Below are positions 26,957 through 35,623 of a stretch of 64,000 nt of DNA, piece by piece (positions within the stretch are counted from its first letter, which is position 1; each line of letters opens with the position of its first letter). The notes under the pieces were generated by a model. The model had not been told where the DNA came from, made no database searches, and worked only from the letters and a program-made list of their open reading frames with translations. The position numbers and the translations under genes were made by a program. The DNA comes from an uncultured Bacteroides sp. (lineage in GTDB: Bacteria > Bacteroidota > Bacteroidia > Bacteroidales > Bacteroidaceae). Location of the stretch: assembly GCA_902492205.1 (NCBI GenBank), contig CABUKU010000016.1, forward strand, positions 1 through 64,000, in the 5' to 3' direction.

Positions 26957-27721
26957 ATGTTTATTGATTTTGGAGTAAAAGATTTTATTGACATACTGCT
27001 GGTTGCCCTTTTGTTGTATTACACATACAAGTTGATGAAGGCATCCGGTTCTATTAATATCTTTGTGGGTATATTGGTGTTTATCCTCATTTGGCTTGTG
27101 GTTTCACAGGTTTTGGAAATGAGACTGCTCGGCTCTATCTTCGATAAGTTGGTAAGTGTGGGTGTGCTTGCCTTGATTATTCTTTTTCAGGATGAGATAA
27201 GACGTTTCCTTGTTACTCTTGGTTCGCATAAAAGAGCGAGTGCGTTGGTGCGGTTCCTTACCGGGAATAAGAAAGAACAAATGGAAAAGTCGGATATTAT
27301 GCCTATCGTAATGGCTTGTATCAGCATGAGTAAGCAGAAAGTAGGTGCACTGATTGTGGTGGAAAAGAATATACCTTTGGATGATATTGTTCGTACGGGC
27401 GAGATTGTTGATGCGAATATCAATCAGCGGTTGATTGAAAATATATTCTTCAAGAACAGTCCGTTGCACGACGGTGCCATGATTATCAGTCACAAAAGAA
27501 TAGAAGCGGCAGGATGTATCCTTCCTGTTTCACACAGTCTTGATATTCCCAAACAGTTAGGATTGCGCCACCGTGCGGCATTGGGCGTATCGCAGGAAAC
27601 GGATGCCATTGCAGTGATTGTATCGGAGGAAACGGGAGGTATCTCGGTAGCTCACCGGGGTGAATTCTTTTTGAAACTGAGTGCCGAAGAACTGGAACGT
27701 ATTCTTACCACGGAAGAATAG
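26957..27721 (+). CDS. cdaA: Diadenylate cyclase (c-di-AMP synthase)
   Basis: This 254-residue protein has three N-terminal helices (residues 10-75) and a DAC domain with both catalytic motifs, DGA at 172-174 and RHR at 204-206. It makes c-di-AMP from two ATP at the inner membrane, a signal that controls osmolyte and K+ balance. The usual Firmicutes partner CdaR is absent; folP is the neighbour upstream. It ends 4 bp from the stop of the convergent GNAT gene. Confidence 0.95.
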   Translation: MFIDFGVKDFIDILLVALLLYYTYKLMKASGSINIFVGILVFILIWLVVSQVLEMRLLGSIFDKLVSVGVLALIILFQDEIRRFLVTLGSHKRASALVRFLTGNKKEQMEKSDIMPIVMACISMSKQKVGALIVVEKNIPLDDIVRTGEIVDANINQRLIENIFFKNSPLHDGAMIISHKRIEAAGCILPVSHSLDIPKQLGLRHRAALGVSQETDAIAVIVSEETGGISVAHRGEFFLKLSAEELERILTTEE

Positions 27722-27725
27722 GGCA

Positions 27726-28781
27726 TTAGTTCAGCATCAGGCTCATGTATGGGTATTGGTCTGCAAAGCACCGGAAATAATCAGGTAACAGTTCCAATCG
27801 ATAACCCAAAAGAGCTTGTGTTAATTGCCGTATGTCGAGGTCTATGTGGTCTTTGGCGTTTGGCGAACCAACCTTTTCGCATTTCCCGTTTTGCAATAAG
27901 TAATAACCGTTATTTGCCGCAATCAGTTTATCGGTTAACCCGATGCTGAAATCCAACCCCTTATATTTGGCGGCATAAAGTTCCAGCATCTTTTGTGCAT
28001 TGATAATGCGTGCCATTCCCAACTTTTTATCCTTTTTGTCACCATTAGGCGGAAGAATGCACTCTATCTTTAAAGTTCCGGTTTGCTGTGCTGCTGTTTT
28101 TAACAGACTTTCTTTTATGGCTTCGTTTTCAGAGAATAGTTCCTTTATATATAAGGTAGTCTCATAGGGGACGCACATTACCAGACCTACGAGTTCGCCA
28201 TTCAGGCGGGCGACGAAAAGTTTGCCGTTGCTTAATTTCAAATCGGCAAGAATTACTTTGAAATCATCCATCGGGTGCTGAATGCAACAAGGACGTTCCA
28301 TCATCTTCCTGTTGAGGTATGAGTGCACATCCAGTTGGTAGGGAGTATATTCTTCTATTTTATAATCAGGACTTATAACTAAGGTATTTGCATCAATTTC
28401 TTCCATTGCATAATCGAAGGCAGGGGAATATCCGGATTTCTCATAATAACCAAACAGCCATTCCTCTGCCGGAATAAGTGTACTTAGCAAAACATTGCTT
28501 TCATACATCTTCCCGAATGTTTCGAAAAGTAACTGCTTCATGGTTCCTTTGGAACGGAAATCAGGGTGAGTACATGCTCCGGAAATATAAGAAGTGGAAA
28601 TAACCCGGTCGCAATAGGTCATGGGATAGGGAATCATTTGCAGGGCGGAAATCAACCGGGCATCGTCATAGACTGTCATGTTGATCTCATCTTTATACTT
28701 CCGGTCGAAATATAAATCCACAAATTCTTCGGTATCATCGAAACAAAGCTTCCAAAGTTCTTTCGTATCCTCTTTTGTCAT
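27726..28781 (-). CDS. GNAT-family N-acetyltransferase
   Basis: This 351-residue protein has a GNAT domain in its first 150 residues (ISGACTHPDFRSKGTMKQLL holds the acetyl-CoA pyrophosphate loop). An extended C-terminal half ends in YPYMSLMLN. The two-domain length resembles Eis-like acetyltransferases. It starts 6 bp after the DUF2156 gene stop and is cotranscribed with it. The substrate is unknown. Confidence 0.82.
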   Translation of the reverse strand: MTKEDTKELWKLCFDDTEEFVDLYFDRKYKDEINMTVYDDARLISALQMIPYPMTYCDRVISTSYISGACTHPDFRSKGTMKQLLFETFGKMYESNVLLSTLIPAEEWLFGYYEKSGYSPAFDYAMEEIDANTLVISPDYKIEEYTPYQLDVHSYLNRKMMERPCCIQHPMDDFKVILADLKLSNGKLFVARLNGELVGLVMCVPYETTLYIKELFSENEAIKESLLKTAAQQTGTLKIECILPPNGDKKDKKLGMARIINAQKMLELYAAKYKGLDFSIGLTDKLIAANNGYYLLQNGKCEKVGSPNAKDHIDLDIRQLTQALLGYRLELLPDYFRCFADQYPYMSLMLN

Positions 28782-28787
28782 AAGCAG

Positions 28788-29690
28788 TTATTTTTCATGA
28801 TCTTTGAAGCAAGCCATGCATTTCTCCAAAATAGTTTCCGGCTGATAAGACAGTTTGGCTTTGCGCAATCCTTCAATGCCTAAATCTTCTTCCCGGTTAA
28901 TATAGATATATTGTTCGGGGATATGATTGACAAATTCATAATTAATCATGGTATAAGCTCCTTCTGTGTCGGTATCCGCCTTCTCTACACAAACATCAAA
29001 AGTTTCGTTGTTAATGGGCATTCCGAAAGTAAAAGCAACTATTTTGCCGTTAACATGCAACACACCGCCACTTAATCCCAATTCTTCGAAATGATTCAGG
29101 GCGTAAGTTAATGACTTGCGTTCGGCAGCCAATGCTTCCTGTTCATGGCAGTTGTTGGCTTTGCACCATTCAGCTTCTAAAGCAAGGCATTCGGGGACGA
29201 GTTCGGGAGTAATCGGCTTATACTCGTAGTCGGTATAGGTCTTGCGGAACTTGTTTATGTGGTTACGCTTGGATTGCAGCTTTTTTCCGCTTAAGGTAGC
29301 AAGACTTTCATGTGAATAAATATAGTCTGCATAATCCCTGTCCGAGGTGAAAGAGAATTTGCCGGGCATGGCTTCTTCTATATCGGCTTTCATCCCCACG
29401 CATATACCAAGCATACAGAACGGTTCGCCTTGTTGTTCGGCATCTTCTATAAGGGCTTCCAACACTTTTTTGAGATCGCCCCGTCCTATCGGCATCATGT
29501 AAGCCAACCGGTCATCTGCATAGAAGCGCAAAAGGAGAAAGCCGTCCATTATAGCGAATTTGGTGTGGTACATAAACCTCCAACTGCAAAGGTTGGCAAA
29601 AGATAAATCACAATTTCTGCGATGGCTGTTTAAAGTAAAAGACTGGATGAGCTCTTTATCTTTAAGAGTAATGTCTTTAAATTCTATCAT
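28788..29690 (-). CDS. DUF2156-type protein (lysyl-phosphatidylglycerol-synthase C-terminal fold)
   Basis: This 300-residue soluble protein has the dual-GNAT fold of the MprF C-terminal domain: SKRNHINKFRKTY near 140 and VHVNGKIVAFTFGMPINNETFDVCVEKAD near 210-240. MprF moves lysine or alanine from tRNA to phosphatidylglycerol. The membrane flippase half is missing, which is normal for this Bacteroidetes family, so the acceptor is uncertain. A TATCTTTG box is at 29728-29735. It forms an operon with the GNAT gene. Confidence 0.8.
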   Translation of the reverse strand: MIEFKDITLKDKELIQSFTLNSHRRNCDLSFANLCSWRFMYHTKFAIMDGFLLLRFYADDRLAYMMPIGRGDLKKVLEALIEDAEQQGEPFCMLGICVGMKADIEEAMPGKFSFTSDRDYADYIYSHESLATLSGKKLQSKRNHINKFRKTYTDYEYKPITPELVPECLALEAEWCKANNCHEQEALAAERKSLTYALNHFEELGLSGGVLHVNGKIVAFTFGMPINNETFDVCVEKADTDTEGAYTMINYEFVNHIPEQYIYINREEDLGIEGLRKAKLSYQPETILEKCMACFKDHEK

Positions 29691-29727
29691 ATACTAATTG
29701 AGTAGTCATTGATTGTTTCTATAATAA

Positions 29728-29735
29728 CAAAGATA
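29728..29735 (-). promoter_or_regulatory. -7 box TATCTTTG for the DUF2156-GNAT pair
   Basis: A TAnnTTTG match on the minus strand, 38 bases before the ATG of the DUF2156 gene. Confidence 0.55.
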
Positions 29736-29747
29736 ATGGTAAAATTG

Positions 29748-30443
29748 TTACAGTAATCCTACCAACCGTAAAATTGTCGGGGTAAATAATGCTGTAAATA
29801 TCCCGTTGATTGTTAATCCCAAACTTGCATATGCTCCATAGTTGCGGCTAATATCCATTGCTGTGGAAGTACCGACGGCATGTGCGGCCGTTCCCATTGA
29901 CAATCCTTGTGCAATAGGGCTGTATATTTTTAGCATTCGCAATATTTTAAATCCTACAATGGCACCGAATAATCCGACTAAAACTACTACCGCGGCAGTT
30001 AAGGAAGGTATGCCTCCCAGTGTTTTGGTTACTTCCATAGCAATAGGGGTAGTTACCGATTTCGGTGCGAGTGAAAGGATTACATCTTGGGAAGCTCCCA
30101 TTACTTTGGCTATGAGTACCACGGAAACAACTCCTACGATACATCCGGCAAGTTGGGATAAAACAATGGGTAACAGTTGTTTCTTTATGGCTTCCAGTTG
30201 GAGATATAAAGGAACTCCCAATGCAACAACGGCCGGTTTAAGCCAGAACTCTATCAGATACCCGCCTTCATTATAAGTTTCGAAACTGATATGAAATACT
30301 TTCAGGTAAATGATTAATGCTGCAATAGTGAGCAATATCGGGTTAAGTATGACAAGCCCTGTTTTCTTTTGCAATAGTTTGGCAAAAAAGAAGATGCTGA
30401 ACGTCAGAGTTAACAGGAAAAAACGGTTTTCTAAGTATATCAT
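29748..30443 (-). CDS. lrgB: LrgB/CidB-family membrane protein
   Basis: This 231-residue integral membrane protein has about 6-7 helices. The family signature is clear: LAPKSVTTPIAMEV near 127, and GTAAHAVGTSTAM near 183. Relatives work with LrgA/CidA as a holin-like or metabolite (pyruvate/glycolate) export pair. Its start overlaps the lrgA stop by 4 bases (ATGA). Confidence 0.9.
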   Translation of the reverse strand: MIYLENRFFLLTLTFSIFFFAKLLQKKTGLVILNPILLTIAALIIYLKVFHISFETYNEGGYLIEFWLKPAVVALGVPLYLQLEAIKKQLLPIVLSQLAGCIVGVVSVVLIAKVMGASQDVILSLAPKSVTTPIAMEVTKTLGGIPSLTAAVVVLVGLFGAIVGFKILRMLKIYSPIAQGLSMGTAAHAVGTSTAMDISRNYGAYASLGLTINGIFTALFTPTILRLVGLL

Positions 30444-30778
30444 TTTATTTTACGTGCTAATTGATGAACCCAACCCGTTACAAGTAGTACGAGTATAGTA
30501 CTGACTAAAGAGGCAATGACAATCGGCCAAAACTGCGCTTCGATGATGTCAAAATAGAGCATCAGAGCCACGCCGGGTGGTACGAAAAAGAAACCGAGAT
30601 TAGCAACTAAGAAGTCGGACATCCCTTGCACCCAATGCAGTTTAATCCAACCTAATTTAAGAAAAAGGGTGAGAGCCAGCATTCCTATAATACTGGAGGG
30701 GAGCTTAATTCCCGTAAGATACACAATCAATTCACCCAAAGCCAAACAGCCAAACAATATGGCACACTGACGTATCAT
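30440..30778 (-). CDS. lrgA: CidA/LrgA-family protein
   Basis: This 112-residue protein has four helices, with YLTGIKLPSSIIGMLALTLFL and a FFVPPGVALM segment typical of CidA/LrgA. It probably forms the partner pore for LrgB. A TAACTTTG box at 30804-30811 (minus) is 25 bases upstream. The pair sits back to back with pta-ackA, which fits the suspected link of LrgAB to overflow metabolism. Confidence 0.9.
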   Translation of the reverse strand: MIRQCAILFGCLALGELIVYLTGIKLPSSIIGMLALTLFLKLGWIKLHWVQGMSDFLVANLGFFFVPPGVALMLYFDIIEAQFWPIVIASLVSTILVLLVTGWVHQLARKIK

Positions 30779-30803
30779 AACTATTATCCTATTAAAAACG
30801 GTG

Positions 30804-30811
30804 CAAAGTTA
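30804..30811 (-). promoter_or_regulatory. -7 box TAACTTTG for lrgAB
   Basis: A TAnnTTTG match on the minus strand, 25 bases before the lrgA start. Confidence 0.55.
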
Positions 30812-30922
30812 TGTAATTATTGAGAGCCCGTCTTTGTGGCTATCACTTTTTTATGGTATTTTTTATATCAATTGTTAAACAATGCAACTTTCTTTAGATT
30901 AGGATATAAAATAAATGCGGTT

Positions 30923-30957
30923 TTGCAATGTAGATATTGCAATAATGTGTAATTTTG
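30923..30957 (+). promoter_or_regulatory. pta-ackA promoter region with TTGCAAT palindrome
   Basis: TAATTTTG (30950-30957) is a -7 box 57 bases before pta. Just upstream, TTGCAAT-N6-ATTGCAA (30923-30942) is a perfect inverted repeat where an operator would lie. A further TTTG at 30922-30925 is 24 bp from the -7 box. Confidence 0.5.
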
Positions 30958-31013
30958 CATCGTGAAAAACATCTTCTTCGATATTTACACATTAAAAAAT
31001 ATATATATCTATC

Positions 31014-32027
31014 ATGGATTTAATTAATGAAATTGTTGAGCGTGCGAAAGCAAACCGCCAACGCATTGTTCTTCCTGAAGGAACTGAAGAACGTACTTTA
31101 AAAGCTGCCAATCAAATATTGACAGATGGAGTGGCTGATCTTATTTTATTGGGTAATCCCGATGAAATTTTAGGGTTGGCAAAAGAATGGGGATTGGGAA
31201 ATATAGATAAGGCAACTATTGTTGATCCTGAAAACCATCCTAAAAAGGAAGAATATGCCGAATTATTATGTGAATTGCGTAAGAAGAAAGGCATGACAAT
31301 CGAAGAAGCACGCAAACTTGTTGTTGATCCGTTATATTTAGGTTGTTTAATGATTAAAGCCGGTGATGCTGACGGACAGTTGGCAGGTGCTCGTAACACT
31401 ACCGGTAATGTACTTCGTCCTGCATTGCAAATTATCAAAACCGCTCCCGGAATTACTTGTGTGTCAGGTGCAATGTTATTGTTAACTCATGCTCCCGAAT
31501 ATGGAGAAAACGGTGTTGTAGTTATGGGTGATGTTGCTGTAACTCCGGTTCCTGATGCAGATCAATTGGCACAGATTGCTATTTGTACTGCTAATACGGC
31601 TAAAGCTGTTGCAGGTCTTGATCCGCGCGTTGCCATGCTGAGCTTCTCAACTAAAGGTTCTGCTAAACATGAAGTGGTAGATAAAGTGGTTGAAGCATTG
31701 AGAATTGCTAAAGAAATGGCTCCCGGTTTGAAGATTGATGGCGAACTTCAGGCAGATGCTGCATTGGTTCCACGCGTAGGTGCAAGCAAGGCTCCGGGAT
31801 CTGAAATTGCAGGTAAGGCAAATGTATTGGTTGTTCCATCTCTTGAAGTTGGAAATATTTCTTATAAGTTGGTAGAACGTTTGGGACATGCAACTGCTAT
31901 CGGTCCTATTCTTCAGGGAATTGCCCGTCCGGTAAACGATTTGTCACGCGGATGTTCTATCGATGATGTATATAAGATGGTAGCTATTACTGCTAATCAG
32001 GCTATTGCAGCTAAAGAACAAAAATAA
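31014..32027 (+). CDS. pta: Phosphate acetyltransferase
   Basis: This 337-residue enzyme interconverts acetyl-CoA and acetyl phosphate. It is the short single-domain form, with LPEGTEERTLKAANQILTDG broken at its conserved start and AKANVLVVPSLEVGNISYKL-like C-terminal motifs (residues about 270-290). It has strongly biased codons, as in other central fermentative genes. ackA follows 7 bp later. Together they make ATP during acetate production. Confidence 0.96.
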   Translation: MDLINEIVERAKANRQRIVLPEGTEERTLKAANQILTDGVADLILLGNPDEILGLAKEWGLGNIDKATIVDPENHPKKEEYAELLCELRKKKGMTIEEARKLVVDPLYLGCLMIKAGDADGQLAGARNTTGNVLRPALQIIKTAPGITCVSGAMLLLTHAPEYGENGVVVMGDVAVTPVPDADQLAQIAICTANTAKAVAGLDPRVAMLSFSTKGSAKHEVVDKVVEALRIAKEMAPGLKIDGELQADAALVPRVGASKAPGSEIAGKANVLVVPSLEVGNISYKLVERLGHATAIGPILQGIARPVNDLSRGCSIDDVYKMVAITANQAIAAKEQK

Positions 32028-32034
32028 TAAGAAT

Positions 32035-33234
32035 ATGAAAGTTTTAGTACTTAATTGTGGTAGCTCATCTATCAAATACAAATTATTTGAGATGAATACG
32101 AAAGAAGTCCTTGCACAAGGCGGAATTGAAAAAATCGGTTTGAAAGGCTCTTTCTTGAAATTGACTTTACCTAACGGAGAAAAGAAGATTCTTGAAAAAG
32201 ATATTCCGGAACATACTGTTGGCGTAGAATTCATATTAAATACTTTGACTAGCCCTGAATATGGTGCTATCAAATCTTTGGATGAAATTGAAGCGGTAGG
32301 TCACCGCATGGTACATGGTGGCGAACGTTTCAGCAAGTCTGTGAAATTGGATAAAGAAGTGTTGGATGCGTTTGCTGCATGCAATGACTTGGCTCCGCTT
32401 CACAATCCTGCAAACTTAAAAGGTGTAAACGCTGTTTCCGCTATTCTTCCTGATGTTCCTCAGGTAGGAGTATTTGATACTGCATTTCATCAGACTATGC
32501 CTGATTATGCATACATGTATGCAATTCCTTACGAATTGTATGAAAAATATGGTGTACGTCGTTATGGTTTCCACGGAACTTCCCATCGCTATGTTTCTCA
32601 ACGTGTGTGTGATTTCTTGGGTATTAAGCCTGAAGGAACTAAAATCATTACTTGCCATATTGGTAACGGTGGTTCTATCTCTGCAATTAAAAATGGTAAA
32701 TGCGTAGATACCAGCATGGGGCTTACTCCATTGGAAGGTCTTGTAATGGGTACTCGTAGTGGTGATATAGATGCAGGTGCGGTTACATTCATCATGGAAA
32801 AAGAAGGTTTGACTCCGACAGGCGTTTCTAACCTTTTGAATAAAAAGAGCGGTGTACTTGGTGTTTCCGGAGTTTCAAGCGATATGCGCGAATTGGATGC
32901 TGCAAGCAAAGCAGGTAATCCGAGAGCACAGTTGGCAGAAAAAATGTATTTCTATCGCATTAAAAAATATATCGGTGAATACGCTGCTGCTTTGGGTGGT
33001 GTTGATGTAATAGTCTTTACCGGTGGTGTAGGTGAGAATCAATGGGAATGTCGTGCGGCCGCTTGTGAAGGATTGGAATTTATGGGCATTAAGCTTGATG
33101 ATGCTGTTAATGCAAAAGTTCGTGGTGAAGAAGCTGTTATTTCGGCTGCCGATTCAAAAGTAAAAGTAGTTGTTGTTCCTACTGATGAGGAATTGATGAT
33201 TGCTTCCGATACAATGAATATAGTAAAAGCATAA
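32035..33234 (+). CDS. ackA: Acetate kinase
   Basis: This 399-residue kinase of the ASKHA fold makes ATP and acetate from acetyl phosphate. The start at 32035 gives MKVLVLNCGSSSIKY, the usual N-terminus; the longer frame overlaps pta. FHGTSHRYV and FTGGVGENQ are the standard phosphate and adenosine motifs. Length is normal. A strong terminator follows. Confidence 0.97.
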   Translation: MKVLVLNCGSSSIKYKLFEMNTKEVLAQGGIEKIGLKGSFLKLTLPNGEKKILEKDIPEHTVGVEFILNTLTSPEYGAIKSLDEIEAVGHRMVHGGERFSKSVKLDKEVLDAFAACNDLAPLHNPANLKGVNAVSAILPDVPQVGVFDTAFHQTMPDYAYMYAIPYELYEKYGVRRYGFHGTSHRYVSQRVCDFLGIKPEGTKIITCHIGNGGSISAIKNGKCVDTSMGLTPLEGLVMGTRSGDIDAGAVTFIMEKEGLTPTGVSNLLNKKSGVLGVSGVSSDMRELDAASKAGNPRAQLAEKMYFYRIKKYIGEYAAALGGVDVIVFTGGVGENQWECRAAACEGLEFMGIKLDDAVNAKVRGEEAVISAADSKVKVVVVPTDEELMIASDTMNIVKA

Positions 33235-33264
33235 AAATTGGCGATGTTTTTAGGGGGGATAATG

Positions 33265-33309
33265 GGGGATGCATCCGGTAACACGGTTGCATCCCCTTCT
33301 CTTTTTTTA
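33265..33309 (+). terminator. Terminator of pta-ackA
   Basis: GGGGATGCA (33265-33273) pairs with TGCATCCCC (33288-33296) and is followed by TTCTCTTTTTTT. Confidence 0.9.
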
Positions 33310-33555
33310 TTTTTCTGCCCATTCAAGTATAGTTGGGCTTTGCACGTTTACTCCGAATAAATGAGCTTTAGCTAAGATGTTTCTTGCCAGCTGTGCTTTA
33401 TACTCTTCCGGTGCATAACGGAAATAAGCTTCTGCGGCTCTGACGTGGGCTGCATCGGGTATTGGGAATTCCCGCAATTCGGGTATTCCGAACTCGGAAG
33501 TATCCAGCTCTTTACGATCTTTTGTTGATAATCTGTCTGAATTCATATTTTTCAT
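33307..33555 (-). CDS. Small hypothetical protein
   Basis: From ATG 33555 this is an 82-residue soluble protein rich in Ala, Glu and Arg (AAEAYFRYAPEEYKAQLARN). ATG 33546 is an equal choice, and a longer reading to 33585 adds hydrophobic residues of doubtful value. It resembles the short proteins of unknown function often found as single genes in Bacteroides. It overlaps the 3' edge of the ackA terminator on the other strand. No function can be given. Confidence 0.6.
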   Translation of the reverse strand: MKNMNSDRLSTKDRKELDTSEFGIPELREFPIPDAAHVRAAEAYFRYAPEEYKAQLARNILAKAHLFGVNVQSPTILEWAEK

Positions 33556-33639
33556 TAAGTTGTAAATAAGGAGGTTATTAATCACTTTCTATTCACAACA
33601 AAATGAGTTGTTTAAGGTTTACTTGACAGCTCTATTTTT

Positions 33640-33725
33640 CAAACGTCAAGTCGTTTGTTACAATCGACTTGATGTTTGTTCATAAACAACCTGTTGTTTT
33701 TTATAAATGACCTGTCGTTTGTAAA
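33640..33725. repeat. Four-unit palindrome array, second copy of the 2791-2876 element
   Basis: The first unit, CAAACGTCAAGTCGTTTGT, is identical to the copy at 2791. The whole 86 bp aligns without gaps, with 12 differences by my count, most in the loop-like centres. It lies between lpxH and the small gene that follows. Confidence 0.88.
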
Positions 33726-33761
33726 GTTCCGTTAAGACGGTTTGTATGGATGAATAAAACC

Positions 33762-34529
33762 TTACTTTTCAGCCGATTCTCCTTCTATGAAGTTATCCAA
33801 TACGAGGTTTTCTCCGTCGAATACCGCATAAGAGAATTGATTGATCCAATCTCCTAAAATTAATATGCGGGAAGAACGGCTTAACATCAAATCAAGTAAA
33901 ATGTGGCGATGACCGTAGATGAAGAAATTAATATCGGGATGGGTTTTCAGGTATTCTTTACTATAAAGAACCAAATACTCCTTATCTTCTCCCATATATT
34001 CCGGTTCATTTCCATTCATTCGCTTTTGGCGGCTGTGCTTTGCCCATCTTAAGCCCATTTCCAAACTCCAACGGGGATGTAAGTTTGAGAATAAGGTACG
34101 TAAAGTTGTGCTGTGGAAGCAAGCTCTCAGAAATTTGAAAGAAGTATCCGGATCTCCTAAACCGTCACCATGCGCCAAGTAGAATTCTTTTCCGTAGATT
34201 TCGGTGGTGAGTGGCTGTCGATGGATAATCATTCCGCATTCTTTGGAGAAGTAATCGGTACACCACAAGTCATGATTACCTATAAAGAAGTGTACTTCTA
34301 CGCCCATATCCGTTAATTCGGATATTTTTCCAAGAAAACGGGTGAATCCTCTCGGTACAACAGTTTTATATTCGTACCAGAAGTCGAACATATCTCCGAG
34401 CAAGTAAATCGCAGATGCCTCATATTTGATGCTATCCAAGAAGTTTACCAACCGGCGTTCGTGTGTCCGTTCGTGTTCTATGGCTCGCGAACCGAGATGT
34501 GCGTCAGATAGGAAATAGACTTTCTTCAT
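33762..34529 (-). CDS. lpxH: UDP-2,3-diacylglucosamine diphosphatase
   Basis: This 255-residue metallophosphoesterase makes lipid X in lipid A synthesis. The metal motifs are in order: SDAHLGSR (8-15), LLGDMFDFWYEY (43-54), FIGNHDLWCTDYF near 82, the AHGDGLGD loop, and FIYGHRHILLDL near 205. The YGK and LHP segments are typical of the Bacteroidetes LpxH type. It follows the DUF59 gene by 18 bp. Confidence 0.93.
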   Translation of the reverse strand: MKKVYFLSDAHLGSRAIEHERTHERRLVNFLDSIKYEASAIYLLGDMFDFWYEYKTVVPRGFTRFLGKISELTDMGVEVHFFIGNHDLWCTDYFSKECGMIIHRQPLTTEIYGKEFYLAHGDGLGDPDTSFKFLRACFHSTTLRTLFSNLHPRWSLEMGLRWAKHSRQKRMNGNEPEYMGEDKEYLVLYSKEYLKTHPDINFFIYGHRHILLDLMLSRSSRILILGDWINQFSYAVFDGENLVLDNFIEGESAEK

Positions 34530-34547
34530 AAGCTGTTTTCTGTTCTG

Positions 34548-34862
34548 TTACAGGAATCCGAGTTCCAGTTTCGCTTCTTCACTCATCATGTCTTTGTCCC
34601 ATTCGGGTTCAAAAACCAGATTAATGGTAGCGGAGTTTACACCTTCCACGGATTCAACTTTTTGACGGACATCCTCAACAATGAAATCGGCAGCCGGACA
34701 ATTCGGGGCTGTGAGTGTCATGTCGATAGAAACGTTCCCGTCATCTTCAACGTCAATCTTATATATCAAACCAAGATCATATATGTTCACCGGAATTTCA
34801 GGATCATATACAGTCTTAAGCATTTCCACTATTTTTTCTTCTGTTTCAAAACGTGTTGCCAT
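34548..34862 (-). CDS. MIP18/DUF59 family Fe-S assembly protein (SufT-like)
   Basis: This 104-residue protein has the DUF59 signature VYDPEIPVNIYDLGLIY near 18-34 and the conserved TAPNCPAADFIVEDV near 60-74, with the key Cys. Family members help to mature or deliver Fe-S clusters. It has its own -7 box (TATCTTTG, 34889-34896), downstream of radC, and is followed by lpxH. Confidence 0.9.
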   Translation of the reverse strand: MATRFETEEKIVEMLKTVYDPEIPVNIYDLGLIYKIDVEDDGNVSIDMTLTAPNCPAADFIVEDVRQKVESVEGVNSATINLVFEPEWDKDMMSEEAKLELGFL

Positions 34863-34888
34863 ACATTCATGTTTTTACTACTTGTTCA

Positions 34889-34896
34889 CAAAGATA
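34889..34896 (-). promoter_or_regulatory. -7 box TATCTTTG for the DUF59-lpxH pair
   Basis: A TAnnTTTG match on the minus strand in the 45-bp gap after radC, 27 bases before the DUF59 gene start. Confidence 0.55.
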
Positions 34897-34907
34897 ATAT
34901 AAATCTT

Positions 34908-35603
34908 TTATAGTTTGCATTCGTCAGAGTAACTATAAAATGTTCCGTCGCAAACAATAACATGGTCTGAAACACAAATGTTCATCATTTGGGCAGCCTG
35001 TTTCACTTGTTCGGTCAGCCGGTTATCGTGTGTGCTGGGCTGTACATTCCCCGACGGATGATTGTGACAAAGAATAATCTGGGTAGCCCGTTGTAAGAGT
35101 GCTTCCCTTAATATACTGCGTACATCGACTGATGTTTCATTGATGCCTCCGCTGCTCATTTTTACTTTATCTATGATTTTGCAGGCGGGATTGAGTAGCA
35201 ATATCCAGAACTCTTCGGTGGGAAGGTCACAGAGTATAGGGTGAAATAGCTTATAAACATCGGTGGAGCAGGAAATCATTTTTCGTTCCGTAATCTCTTC
35301 CGATTTTCTTCTTTTGCCTAATTCCGATGCAGCCATAATGGTAATGGCTTTTGCATTGCCTATGCCTTTGAACCGGCATAACTCATCTACCGATTGCTTT
35401 CCTAATGTGCTTAGACTGTTGCCACATGAAGCCAATACCCTTTGCATCAGTTCCACGGCAGTTTCTTCCGTGTTGCCGCTTCCTATCAGAATAGCCAACA
35501 GCTCTGCATTAGTGAGGGCATCGATCCCTTTTTCAAGCATCTTCTCGCGTGGTCTGTCGGTTTCCGCCCACTCATTGATGCAGAGCTTGTGTTTATTTTC
35601 CAT
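34908..35603 (-). CDS. radC: RadC/JAB-domain protein
   Basis: This 231-residue protein has an HhH-like N-terminus (ALTNAELLAILIGSG, FKGIGNAKA) and a JAB/MPN metallo-domain with the HNHPSG motif (180-185) and Asp193 as metal ligands. It is annotated as a DNA repair protein, but that role is disputed; a hydrolase of unknown substrate is safer. It lies 20 bp downstream of the GH84 gene, possibly cotranscribed by chance. Confidence 0.9.
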   Translation of the reverse strand: MENKHKLCINEWAETDRPREKMLEKGIDALTNAELLAILIGSGNTEETAVELMQRVLASCGNSLSTLGKQSVDELCRFKGIGNAKAITIMAASELGKRRKSEEITERKMISCSTDVYKLFHPILCDLPTEEFWILLLNPACKIIDKVKMSSGGINETSVDVRSILREALLQRATQIILCHNHPSGNVQPSTHDNRLTEQVKQAAQMMNICVSDHVIVCDGTFYSYSDECKL

Positions 35604-35623
35604 ATTGGAGTAACAGCCTTTAT

